64,000 bases of DNA from Vibrio rarus (GTDB taxonomy: Bacteria > Pseudomonadota > Gammaproteobacteria > Enterobacterales > Vibrionaceae): the NCBI RefSeq assembly GCF_024347075.1, contig NZ_AP024900.1:1302001-1366000 (forward strand). Direction: 5' to 3'. A program made the position numbers and the translations under genes. Shown one piece after another: positions 7,245-17,100 of this stretch (positions are counted from its first letter, which is position 1; each line of letters starts with the position of its first letter). The notes beneath the pieces were generated by a model. That model made no database searches. It saw only the letters and a program-made list of their open reading frames with translations, and was not told where the DNA came from.

Positions 7245-9259
7245 TGAATGTAACGACTTCTTCTCCTTTGCAAGGTGCTTCAATTTTAGTTGATGTCAAT
7301 CTGCCGTGTGCGTCAACGCGTTTAACTCAAACTTTTATTAATGACAGTGATAGTGTCATTGAAGCGGTGTATCAATTTCCTGTTCCTCGTAATGCAGTGC
7401 TTGGTAATGTAAATGTTGTGATTGCAGGTAAAGCATATAAAGGTCAAGTTTTAGCAAAACATAGAGCAGAACAATCCTACGAGCAGGGAGTCTCAGAAGG
7501 CAAGCGCGCCGTGCTTATTTCTGATGTTGGTGATGGTCTTTATGAAGTTAATCTGGGAAATCTTGGTTGTAATGAGAGTGCTGAAATAGAGCTCTACATA
7601 CATCAAATGCTGACTTTTGATAATGCTCAAGCGAAATACTATTTACCTACAGTGATTGCCCCTAAGTACGGCAGTAGCCAGTTAAGCGTTGAACACCAAC
7701 CAAAGAGCAATGCATTGGTTGAGTATGCGTTTACAGGCCAAATTAATATGCCAAGAGGCTCGAAGCTGATTTCAGGCTCTCATAAATTAGATATTCAAAA
7801 TGAAGTTGGATTTTTTTGCGGATTCCTAGATCAAGATATTAGCTTTAGTTTTGATGCCGCTTCAATGACAAGTTCAGCTATTAGTGTCGAGCATGATGGT
7901 GGCTATTCGCTGATGGGCTGTGTTGCAGCTCCGAATGTTTCTGTCGATTCTTCTGCCGAACGCGCCGTTCAGCTATTGGTTGACTGCTCTGGTTCTATGG
8001 GGGGAGTGTCAATGGACCATTTAAAAAATGGTCTTGAAGAAGCTCTCTTAGATATACCTTTAAGTCGTAAACTCAACATTATTAAGTATGGCTCTTGTCA
8101 TGAAAGCTTGTTCAATGAGCCTCGCGAGTTTAACGGAATATTCAAAGAGACTATTGAGCAATGTGTTACAGGGCTACAAGCAAATATGGGGGGTACTGAA
8201 ATCTACAGCGCTTTGGAAACGGCGTTGTCTCAGGTTGCCAAATCTGGAATGCCCTCTGACATAATACTAATAACCGACGGTCAAGTATGGGAACAAGACA
8301 ATAGGCTTGAAAAGCTGTTCGCTCAAGCTCAACAATTAGGTGTACGTATATTTTGTATAGGGGTGGGGTATGCTATCTCTGAGAGTATTTTACAAAAAAT
8401 GTCACAGAGAACCGATGGCACTCTCAGTCTAGTTAATCCTCATGAGAATATGGCGAATGCTATTTGTGATGTAATGGCCAAGTCTCAATTTGGTGGAATG
8501 CAAATAGACGTTAATATAGCCGCCGATCACACCGCTTTTGTCGAACACACGAAGTTTATCTACGGTCGTCAGATGGTGCCATTTTTTGCAAGAAGTTTAT
8601 GTCAACCTTATACGGTCAATGTCAGTATGGGGAATCGAACTGAGCAAATTAAGGTACTTGCTGCTACCGATCCCAGCGTGAAAGCTGTAAAGCAATTGGT
8701 CGCGAACCGCTATATTCAGAATTTAGAAGAATTAGAAGCGACTCAATATGCTGTATTGCAAGGGATAGTAACCCAACATACCAGTTATGTTATGGTAAGC
8801 GCTGAAGTGGTAGAAAATGCAGATGGAATGCCAGAACTGCATCAGGTATCGCAGATGCAAAAAAGAAGCTCGCCAATTAATAATAAAATACAAACATGTG
8901 CCAGTATGTTATATATGAAAGCACAATTGTGTGATGATTTTAGACACCGAGACGTCGAAGTTGACTGTGAAATTTCAATGTCAATGAGCTGTGAGCCCAT
9001 TATCGAATATGATTTTGATTTGAAGGAAATAGAACAATACTTAGACAGAAGACATCCGAATGCGATGCCTGTAAAATCTGTGTTATTGGTGTCGTTCCTA
9101 ACTTCAAAAGGATTTGATGTAGAGGCAGTGCACAGCGATCTAGATGAGGCGCAGTATTGTGCCACATTCTTGCTGGAACTTGCAGACAAGGAAAGCTTTG
9201 TTTTCTCGACAAGGGTACAAGCACTGCTTGAGTCTATAAGGCAATCAGCCGTCGTTTAA
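7244..9259 (+). CDS. VIT- and VWA-domain protein
   Basis: A 671-residue protein. Residues 1-135 form a vault/inter-alpha-trypsin (VIT) domain (QTFINDSDSVIEAVYQFPVP, GKAYKGQVLAKHRAEQSYEQ). A von Willebrand A domain starts near residue 243 with the MIDAS sequence LLVDCSGSMGG (DxSxS) and includes GGTEIYSALE (MIDAS Thr) and IILITDGQVW (MIDAS Asp). A C-terminal region of about 200 residues follows. No signal peptide, sortase signal or membrane helix is visible, so it is probably cytosolic. It is co-expressed with the MerR regulator; the function of such bacterial VIT-VWA proteins is generally unknown. Confidence 0.85.
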   Translation: MNVTTSSPLQGASILVDVNLPCASTRLTQTFINDSDSVIEAVYQFPVPRNAVLGNVNVVIAGKAYKGQVLAKHRAEQSYEQGVSEGKRAVLISDVGDGLYEVNLGNLGCNESAEIELYIHQMLTFDNAQAKYYLPTVIAPKYGSSQLSVEHQPKSNALVEYAFTGQINMPRGSKLISGSHKLDIQNEVGFFCGFLDQDISFSFDAASMTSSAISVEHDGGYSLMGCVAAPNVSVDSSAERAVQLLVDCSGSMGGVSMDHLKNGLEEALLDIPLSRKLNIIKYGSCHESLFNEPREFNGIFKETIEQCVTGLQANMGGTEIYSALETALSQVAKSGMPSDIILITDGQVWEQDNRLEKLFAQAQQLGVRIFCIGVGYAISESILQKMSQRTDGTLSLVNPHENMANAICDVMAKSQFGGMQIDVNIAADHTAFVEHTKFIYGRQMVPFFARSLCQPYTVNVSMGNRTEQIKVLAATDPSVKAVKQLVANRYIQNLEELEATQYAVLQGIVTQHTSYVMVSAEVVENADGMPELHQVSQMQKRSSPINNKIQTCASMLYMKAQLCDDFRHRDVEVDCEISMSMSCEPIIEYDFDLKEIEQYLDRRHPNAMPVKSVLLVSFLTSKGFDVEAVHSDLDEAQYCATFLLELADKESFVFSTRVQALLESIRQSAVV

Positions 9260-9263
9260 GCCA

Positions 9264-9298
9264 AAAAAGTGTCAAGAGCATGGCTCTTGGCACTTTTT
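9264..9298 (+). terminator. Rho-independent terminator after VIT/VWA gene
   Basis: A 16-bp stem with one G-U pair (9264-9279 with 9283-9298) and a 3-nt loop. The right arm ends in CACTTTTT, directly downstream of the VIT/VWA stop codon. Confidence 0.85.
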
Positions 9299-9405
9299 GT
9301 TTGCCAAATTCATTGGGTGTGCAAGGGGATCTTGTAATAGATGATGGTTACAATGGCAAGGAATAACCACGCAGACACTTCCCTGTATTTAGCGGATTTC
9401 TCAAA

Positions 9406-10467
9406 GTGAAAAGTAGACGAGTTATAGCGGTGAGATCGAAAATAGTTAAATGTATTGTTGGTATCATCTTGTGCTTGTTACTACCAGCTTTGATTGGTGC
9501 AGATATGTGGCTTACATTACTCATATCTCTCATCTTGTATTGCATTAAGTTCTGGTTAACGGGGAGAGCACTTACTTTTGTTCGTGCAGGAAGTGTTTAT
9601 TTCGTTTGGGTATTAATGCTGACAGAGTACTCTGCGAAAGCGGAAGAACTTCATTGCCGAGTAGCCGATGTTTTTAATTATTCTCATTTAGAAAAAGAGT
9701 GCAGTAATAAAAAGCCCTATGTCTTAGAGCAAAATAAACCCATTTTCACCTCTCTTGAGCAGTACGCGGTACACACTCTGAACTATTCCATGGCTTTTAT
9801 AGGTTATATTGCCGGATATAAAGAGGTCGCGTTTGAAACCGCGATGCTCAGTTGGCTTTCATCTGATATTGGACCAAAGTCTAGTAATAGACAAAGAGTT
9901 CAACAATGTGATTTGGCTAATGCTCATTATACCCACACGATCAATTCGTTAGGTTCTGCCGATTTCTTTTTAAGTGCATCATATTTACGTAAAGCCATTG
10001 CTAACGTAGATAAAAATTCTAGGGTGGAAATTCAAGGAATTACAGCAAAAGAGGCAAGAGGAGGGGTTAACAATGACGTATATTCCCACTTTCTTAAATA
10101 CAATAATCTGCGAGTTCCGCTAGCACTCTACGTCAATTCCGACACTATGGTGATAGAACGAAAAATCGATGAGACCGATGTTATTTGGCAAGGACCTATT
10201 CTATATCCTTCAAAATCTGCCTTTAAGATACCTTCCCAAGCCTTTGGCCTCTCTCCATTGAGTAAGATTTTTCCTATACCCGAATATATCCCCTTATATG
10301 AAAGTGTCTTTTGCGGTATGCAAATGGACGGCGCAATGACCCCATATATTCAATTGTGGAAGGCTAGCATCAATCCTGCGGATGAACGCCTTTCGCACAA
10401 GGCAGTTGAGGATTCTGAACGTACTTGGTTTTCGAATATAATGCTACTGATACTAAAGTGGGTTTAA
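9406..10467 (+). CDS. Unknown membrane-anchored protein
   Basis: A 353-residue frame starting at GTG 9406 with a weak ribosome site, so the start is uncertain. Residues 12-75 hold two or three hydrophobic segments (IVGIILCLLLPALIGADMWL, LLISLILYC). The rest is hydrophilic, with a few Cys (HCRVADV, EKECSN, VQQCDLA, VFCGMQM) that could form disulfides in the periplasm. I do not recognise the family. It follows the VIT/VWA terminator and precedes an IS3 remnant. Confidence 0.6.
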   Translation: MKSRRVIAVRSKIVKCIVGIILCLLLPALIGADMWLTLLISLILYCIKFWLTGRALTFVRAGSVYFVWVLMLTEYSAKAEELHCRVADVFNYSHLEKECSNKKPYVLEQNKPIFTSLEQYAVHTLNYSMAFIGYIAGYKEVAFETAMLSWLSSDIGPKSSNRQRVQQCDLANAHYTHTINSLGSADFFLSASYLRKAIANVDKNSRVEIQGITAKEARGGVNNDVYSHFLKYNNLRVPLALYVNSDTMVIERKIDETDVIWQGPILYPSKSAFKIPSQAFGLSPLSKIFPIPEYIPLYESVFCGMQMDGAMTPYIQLWKASINPADERLSHKAVEDSERTWFSNIMLLILKWV

Positions 10468-10569
10468 GCTCTGAGAAGTGATAGGAGTAAATTGATCTTT
10501 GTGTAACTAGAGTAAAGTAGCAATGGATAAACAGCAGCGTAAACAAAGTAGAATTGCCTAAAGGACTCT

Positions 10570-10767
10570 ATTCAACCTGGGAACCCACAACAAAATGCGT
10601 ATATCGAAAGATTTAATCGAACCGTAAGGTTTAGCTTGGTGAGTAAGTACCTGTTCGACAGCTTAGAAGAGGTTCAAGATCAAGCAACTCAGTGGCTATG
10701 GTTCTACAATCACCAGCGTCCACATTTAGCTAATGGAGGGTACCCACCACTACAAGTTGCAGCATAG
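10570..10767 (+). pseudogene. IS3-family transposase (orfB) C-terminal remnant
   Basis: Sixty-five codons and a stop encode the end of an IS3-type DDE integrase: IQPGNPQQNAYIERFNRTVR, later QWLWFYNHQRPH and NGGYPPLQVAA. The frame is the classic tail with the catalytic Glu (AYIERFN). Upstream reading frames do not continue the domain and orfA is absent. This is a scar of an insertion later disturbed by the adjacent IS4 element. Confidence 0.85.
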
Positions 10768-10793
10768 ATTCTACGATTGAATGCAATTATTAA

Positions 10794-11792
10794 TGGGAGG
10801 ATTACCTGGTAACGTCAGTTATAGAGCAATTCACTCAGGGTATTGCTCGCTCTCTTCCCCAAAAGCTGAAATGTTTTAAGGATGTGCTACTGCAAGATGG
10901 CAGATCTTTCCGTGTTCATGATGGGGTGGGAGATGTTTTTCCAAGTCGTTTCAAGCGAACTCCGGCCGCTATTGAGTGCCATATGACGATGTCATTATCT
11001 GATTTATCACCAAAAACCATGACAATAACAGCGGACACCGCTTCGGAAAGGGCATATTTACCTAAAGTAGAAACGCTCAATAATAAACTGTTGTTGGCTG
11101 ACGCTGGTTATGTGGACTTCGACTATTTTGATCGGATTCACCAGCATGGTGGCTCTTTCCTTGTTCGTGGGACAAAGTCACTGAACCTAATCATTATAGA
11201 AGCCCGAAATAGTAACGGTCGGCTCCTTCCCAAACTCGTTGGGAAAAAGCTAAAAGAGATCTGTCGTAAAACTAATCGTTCCAGCGCCTTAGACTGAATA
11301 GTACGCAGAGGAAAGCAAGAGTTCCGCATTGTAAGGCGTTGGTTTAAAGAAGAAAAACGCTATTGTATCTGGCTAACGAATTTATCAAGAGAGGCATATA
11401 CAGCCGCTGATATCATGGCAATTTATCGTTGTCGCTGGCAAGTCGAGTTGCTATTTAAAGAGCTGAAATCTGATACAAATTGGCGACGTTTTGCAACGGC
11501 TCAAAAGTGTATTGTCGAAGGGTTGGTATGGGCAAGCCTTCTTGCATTGATACTCAGACGGGGAATAGCCCTTAGAAGTAAGGCTAATATAGCAGTGTAT
11601 AAAGCGGCGAAAAATGTCGACGTATGGCTACTTCCGATCCTGACAGATTATGCACAACAAGCTTCGTCAGAAATAGAAGAACACTTAGAATGGGCGCTTC
11701 GATATATAACGAAGAATGCGACTAAATCTCAGCAGAGAAAGTCTAAGAAAGACAGGACCTTAGATGGAGTTTATGAAAACCTCAATGCTTAA
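10794..11792 (+). pseudogene. IS4-family transposase, truncated and interrupted by a stop
   Basis: One frame reads from about 10794 to 11792, broken only by a TGA at 11295-11297. Before it lie an EQFTQGIARSLPQKLKCFKD segment, LQDGRSFRVHDG (first catalytic Asp region) and LLLADAGYVDFDYF (second Asp); after it lie IYRCRWQVELLFKELKSDT (YREK-type motif with the catalytic Glu) and a basic tail. The N-terminal 80-100 residues of the family are missing. TGA probably arose from TGG. The element should not be active by itself. Confidence 0.85.
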
Positions 11793-12165
11793 GGTCCAGT
11801 CTATGAGTAATTTCTAGTTATAATTATCTATGAAATAGAAGTAGACAAGACTGGTAAATTAACTTTGAGTTAGAGTGATAAACTCGAAGTTAATCTGCCA
11901 AAAATTAGGGAAATAAGTTGCTCTCAAAAAGCGCAGATGCAAGGCATACAGAGTCAAGATGCAAGAGTCATTTGCTAGGTCCATAAGTACTGCTAACGCC
12001 TCACGCTACTTGATGGAGAGGATCGTTATATTAATAAGGTATCCTTTTCTACACAGATGATCTCTATATGATGTGCATTAGTAAACACTTATGTAAGTGT
12101 AGAGTCAAAAATGGAAGGTGACATGCTCTATTTTATATAGTGACATTCACCCCCTTTAATATGTG
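11793..12165. other. Intergenic region downstream of IS4 remnant
   Basis: About 370 AT-rich bp with no gene. It contains a 14-bp inverted repeat with one G-U pair, ATTAACTTTGAGTT (11858-11871) and AACTCGAAGTTAAT (11881-11894), loop 9 nt, without a T-run. This may be a weak terminator or an element end. I looked for an integron attC-type site and did not find one. Confidence 0.35.
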
Positions 12166-13206
12166 TTATTTGATTAGATGGATATAATCAATATTATATT
12201 TTTTTGACCAGTCATCTGAACCTTTTAATTTTATACGATAGTACATATCAAAATCCTCGTTAAAAAAGAAACGCATGGCATCAATTGATGAGTATGGCCC
12301 CCTAGTAACTTTTGGTTGCTCAAGTGTGATATAAAAATCTTGCCCTTTCAGATCACTTGATGGGTACGTTAATTTAAATTTAAAATCTCTTTTTGGAGTG
12401 CGAAGAATAATACTCCCATCAGATTTGAATATTACCTCTCTAAACAAGTTCCCTCTCGTCTTATAAATGATTTTTTTGGGATCAGATAATAAAGTACCTA
12501 CATCAGAAATAGGAGTAGCAAATAAAAGTTTATTATTTGTAATTTTTGAATTTACAGATAACCTATATGAACCTTTATATTCTGGCGATTGATATTTTTT
12601 ATATAAATTAATGTCTAATGAATTTACACGCTTACCTTTTTCTGAAATACAATCAGGAAATTTAGTGTTTATGTTAAAGCCATGCTTTGTTTTGGTTAAA
12701 AAATCAGATAAAGAACTTTGTTCATCTAAGCTGCATTCAATTTTGTCATTTGGTAATTGTATTGATACCATGAACTTATATTCATCAAAATCATCCTTAC
12801 CATAAAAAAAGACGATTTTGTTGTTCTTACTATCGATTGATATATAGCCTCCGGATTCGCCGATCACAATATTTGCTTTTTTATTCTTATTAAAATAATC
12901 CTTTCTTATTGAAACTTCGTTAGTATGGACTAATGAGGAACGCTGGATATTAACCGGTTTATTAACTGTCGGTGTGATTGGATTTTTTTTTATCTGATAC
13001 TTAAAATCAATATCACATTTATCTTTTATTAGACTAAATAGGTTGTTTGTATTGGTATTGTCACCATGAATAAAAGATAAAAAGGAATGCATAGTATCCA
13101 CCATGCAACTAATAGGTGTACCTTTGTTGAAGTTCAATGCATATGGGGCAAGTGCGAGTGAACCCATAAAAAATAAGGCAAATATGAGGATTTTATTCTT
13201 TTTCAT
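12166..13206 (-). CDS. Unknown AT-rich secreted or membrane-anchored protein
   Basis: A 346-residue protein that begins MKKNKILIFALFFMGSLALA, a signal peptide or single anchor, followed by Cys34, Cys69 and a long Lys/Asn/Ser-rich, strand-rich body. Codon use is markedly AT-rich compared with the core genes further right. I do not recognise the family. It is divergent from the ClpP-like gene with a short shared upstream region, so the two may form a cargo pair. Confidence 0.6.
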   Translation of the reverse strand: MKKNKILIFALFFMGSLALAPYALNFNKGTPISCMVDTMHSFLSFIHGDNTNTNNLFSLIKDKCDIDFKYQIKKNPITPTVNKPVNIQRSSLVHTNEVSIRKDYFNKNKKANIVIGESGGYISIDSKNNKIVFFYGKDDFDEYKFMVSIQLPNDKIECSLDEQSSLSDFLTKTKHGFNINTKFPDCISEKGKRVNSLDINLYKKYQSPEYKGSYRLSVNSKITNNKLLFATPISDVGTLLSDPKKIIYKTRGNLFREVIFKSDGSIILRTPKRDFKFKLTYPSSDLKGQDFYITLEQPKVTRGPYSSIDAMRFFFNEDFDMYYRIKLKGSDDWSKKYNIDYIHLIK

Positions 13207-13370
13207 TAATTATCCGAACTGTTGTTTTTATAAATTAACATTAATGGTAACATAGATTGCATGCGTTATTTTTGAAAACTAAGGTTTCGAAAGTGATAAC
13301 GAAAGGCAATCGGCTAGTGAACGTATATGAGATAACATATCCATACAAAATATTTATGGATGAGTCATTA

Positions 13371-13961
13371 ATGAAGATGTTTTTTTTGTTGGCTATTATT
13401 ATCATGTTTAATTCAGGTGATTTATATGCAGCTAACTTATGGTTAGATCATGATGGCGTATATCCAACTATTTTAAGAATTGAAGGTGAAATAGTCCCTA
13501 GTGACTATGTGAGTTTTAAAAAAATCATTAAACAAGAACGGAAAAAAGTATTTCCATTACATGTAATTCAACTGTCTTCTCCTGGTGGAGATTTAGAAAC
13601 GGCCATTAAAATCGCCTCGTATGTGTCAAAGCAATCCCCATTTACAACCATTATTGGTAGTAATGATAAGTGTGTGAGTGCATGTGCTATAATATTTTTT
13701 TCCGCAAAATATCCTATTAGTATTGATAATAATGCTGTCGGACTTCATCAGCCATATAGTGTTGTTAATGGTAAATTAGTCCCTGCAAAAAAAACTTACT
13801 GGTACAAACGTATAATTACAGTATTAACACCTAGTCAAGGTAAGGAAAATGCAAGATCTCTAGCAGATTTAATGTGGTCTATATCACCGGAAAATATTGC
13901 ATGGGTGAACAAAAACGCAGGCAATGGATATTCTATAATGGATAAAAATCGCATATATTGA
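13371..13961 (+). CDS. Secreted ClpP/crotonase-fold serine protease-like protein
   Basis: I choose ATG 13371, behind GGATGAG, because it gives a signal peptide (MKMFFLLAIIIMFNSGDLYA); the frame is open upstream to 13257. The mature part has IQLSSPGGDLETAIKIA (oxyanion-type SPGG) and DKCVSACAIIFFSA, where the Ser of SACA sits where the nucleophile of ClpP/SppA-like folds lies, then NAVGLHQPY, a likely catalytic His region. This pattern matches predicted periplasmic proteins of the ClpP-fold superfamily. Two Cys flank the Ser. Substrate unknown. Confidence 0.7.
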   Translation: MKMFFLLAIIIMFNSGDLYAANLWLDHDGVYPTILRIEGEIVPSDYVSFKKIIKQERKKVFPLHVIQLSSPGGDLETAIKIASYVSKQSPFTTIIGSNDKCVSACAIIFFSAKYPISIDNNAVGLHQPYSVVNGKLVPAKKTYWYKRIITVLTPSQGKENARSLADLMWSISPENIAWVNKNAGNGYSIMDKNRIY

Positions 13962-14043
13962 TTATGAAAACAGTCTAACTAGCTTTTTGCTTGTTTAGGT
14001 ATGCTTTATAGATATGTCATGATCCAGTTTTTTTGGAGACTTA

Positions 14044-14304
14044 CTAAGCCGTTTTTTGTTTTTCTGGCACATCTCTTGGGGCATCGAGTTCAAAGCTACC
14101 TGAAGGATGTTTGATTGTTTTTGATGTTTTACCATTCTTGCGGTTAGGAATGGGATCGTTATCAAGACGCAGATCTAACTCAGCAGTCAGAGCAGCTTCA
14201 GTAAGTTGCTTGATAAGTTGGCCAAGTACACTGTCTTTAGCCGTAAGGCTTTTTCCAGCTTGAAGTGCTTTAAGCGCTTGGTCAAAATCAAATGGTTGGG
14301 TCAT
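14044..14304 (-). pseudogene. IS256-family transposase N-terminal remnant
   Basis: Eighty-six codons encode the start of an IS256-type transposase (LGQLIKQLTEAALTAELDLR, then NRKNGKTSKTIKHPSGSFEL and PRDVPEKQKTA) and then stop; a full transposase is about 400 residues. Upstream, CTGTGTCATTTCCAG (read on the minus strand, around 14330-14347) looks like an IS256 terminal repeat, so the left end is probably intact and the rest deleted. Confidence 0.85.
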
Positions 14305-14522
14305 GTGTCACTCCTGTTTTGGATATTCTACTGGAAATGACACAGAACTTTGAATGCTACCCCCGAAACAATGCTAAGAAAGACAATTTAATAGCATGCA
14401 GTCTGACTAGTTTCTCCATCTTTTGTGAGCTTAATTGTGTCTGATAAGATAACATTTTCGGTTCAACTGGGATTTTTTGTTCGTAGATTCTAGTGATTAA
14501 CTTAAATTTAAATGAGCTTATT

Positions 14523-15745
<1,223 letters not shown>

Positions 15746-15749
<4 letters not shown>

Positions 15750-16075
15750 GTTACTCATCTCTTGCGGTGCATTGTACCAGTCTGTGCTGCGATATCATGC
15801 AGGATGCAAATTTTCCATCACTTACACATGATGAAATTAACCGATTTTATGATGACATCTATGGTTTAGTTCGTGAGAGGACAGGGCTTTGGTCTGACAA
15901 ATATGCTAATGAGCATGAGTTTATCTGCTCTGTAACCCTAGGCATTATCAAGGCCCAGCATATTTGCAAAAACTCAACTGAAGCGAGGGATCCAAGTTGG
16001 TTGCTTGCTGCGATGCAATCCCGAATCCATTCAACGTGTAAGCGTATATCTAAGACGGCTAAACGTTCCACTTAG
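15746..16075 (+). CDS. Unknown small protein coupled to integrase
   Basis: A 109-residue soluble protein, start ATG overlapping the integrase stop (ATGA), with AGGAGAG just upstream. It has three Cys near the N-terminus and a basic C-terminus (RIHSTCKRISKTAKRST). No family recognised. Coupling to an integrase suggests a recombination accessory or directionality role, which is inference only. Confidence 0.55.
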
Positions 16076-16538
16076 TAACTTAGAATTAATTCTGCATAAG
16101 AAACGAATTCAATCAAATTGATCTTCATTTATGGAAGGGCTTTTTTGATTTTTATTCATCAGGACGAATAATCATGCGTCGCTCCAGAGGTGCAAGCTTA
16201 TGAGTCATTTCTGGAAATACAGAGAAAATTTTGACTAGATAAATAGCAACCACTTTCGTGTCCTCCCAGATTAGTGTTGATAATTGTTCAATGAGAATCT
16301 TCGTGACAACGATATTCTAAAACAGAAATACCGAAAAATAACGTTGGTAAAAATCTCTAACTTTGCCACCAAACAAAATTAATTTGGTCACAAAAATGGT
16401 CACACGATGGTCACAACGCTCTTCTTAGCTGTGTTATTGAATTTTCATTATGAATAACTATGAATATTTATGTGTACATTAAAATGAGGGGAGTGAGGGG
16501 GACTCGAAAATATTGTGTGTAATTTTGAGAAGGCTAGA
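16076..16538. other. Intergenic region between integrase module and tRNA genes
   Basis: No gene in about 460 bp. It contains three TGGTCACA repeats (described separately) and a G-rich tract near 16486-16502. An island attachment core would be expected close to the tRNA 3' end at 16581. No second copy of the tRNA end is visible in the window, so the island boundary cannot be closed here. Confidence 0.4.
16385..16415. repeat. Three TGGTCACA direct repeats, possible integrase arm sites
   Basis: TGGTCACA occurs at 16385-16392, 16397-16404 and 16408-16415, with spacings of 12 and 11 bp, about one helical turn each. Phased short repeats between an integrase gene and its tRNA target are typical of arm-type integrase or excisionase sites. 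The repeats are seen directly; the role is inference. Confidence 0.5.
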
Positions 16539-16575
16539 AACAAGAAAACCAAGCTAAATGCTTGGTTTTCTTGTT
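16539..16575 (-). terminator. Terminator of tRNA-Val operon
   Basis: Perfect 16-bp stem, AACAAGAAAACCAAGC (16539-16554) and its complement (16560-16575), with a 5-nt loop, immediately past the 3' end of the distal tRNA gene. The T-rich arm lies on the 3' side in minus-strand transcription. Confidence 0.85.
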
Positions 16576-16580
16576 AAATA

Positions 16581-16657
16581 TGGTGGATCCGGGCGAACTC
16601 GAATCGCCGACCCCCGCCATGTCAAGGCGGTACTCTAACCAACTGAGCTACGGATCC
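16581..16657 (-). tRNA. tRNA-Val(GAC)
   Basis: A 77-nt tRNA on the minus strand including encoded CCA. The 5' end is GGATCCG and the 3' acceptor is CGGATCC followed by ACCA. D-loop AGCTCAGTTGGTTAGAG and T-loop TTCGAGT are present. The anticodon loop TTGACAT gives anticodon GAC (16621-16623), which reads valine codons GUC/GUU. The body closely resembles tRNA-Val(GAC) of E. coli. It is the downstream gene of a tandem pair, and its 3' end faces the integrase stub. Confidence 0.93.
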
Positions 16658-16693
16658 AAATTGTTCAAATTTGCATGTTAATGCAAAAGAGGA

Positions 16694-16770
16694 TGGTGGG
16701 TCCGGGCGAATTCGAATCGCCGACCCCCGCCATGTCAAGGCGATACTCTAACCAACTGAGCTACGGACCC
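16694..16770 (-). tRNA. tRNA-Val(GAC)
   Basis: A 77-nt tRNA on the minus strand with acceptor GGGTCCG/CGGACCC, encoded CCA and anticodon GAC (16734-16736). It differs from its neighbour at a compensated acceptor pair, one base of the anticodon stem region (ATCGCC against ACCGCC) and one T-loop base (TTCGAAT). The two genes are 36 bp apart and share one terminator, so they are probably one transcript processed into two tRNAs. Confidence 0.93.
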
Positions 16771-17100
16771 ATCTTCTTGAACGAGACTGATGTTATCCAT
16801 AAGCGGGCAAGGGTTCAAGTAGAAATCTTAGGTTTGTGAACTGTTTGCCGTTTTTATAATCGAGATGGGTGTTTTTTGATTGTTTTGACAGCAGTTTCAG
16901 GGTTGGTAGGCCAATTATTATAAGGGGAGGTTGAAGTGCACTGAGAAAAAACCTGAGATTGAAGAGGGATAGACGCACTAGGCGCGGATAAGAAAAAAAT
17001 TTGTGCGAGTCTGCCATCATAACTGTGAACTTAAACGATTGAATAGGTTGAATTACTGCGGTTTTTTGCCATTGTTTTTATAGTAAAGAAGCGATGGTCT
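16771..17100. other. Divergent intergenic region, tRNA operon and AraC gene
   Basis: About 330 bp with no gene. It must hold the promoter of the minus-strand tRNA pair and that of the plus-strand AraC gene. I cannot place either confidently; TTGAAC and an ATAACA-like hexamer on the minus strand around 16797-16822 are the best candidates for the tRNA promoter. Confidence 0.4.

Noticed and set aside
11793..12165. Integron attC site between unknown genes
   Set aside because: The hairpin at 11858-11894 lacks the core GTTRRRY and paired R/L boxes expected for attC.
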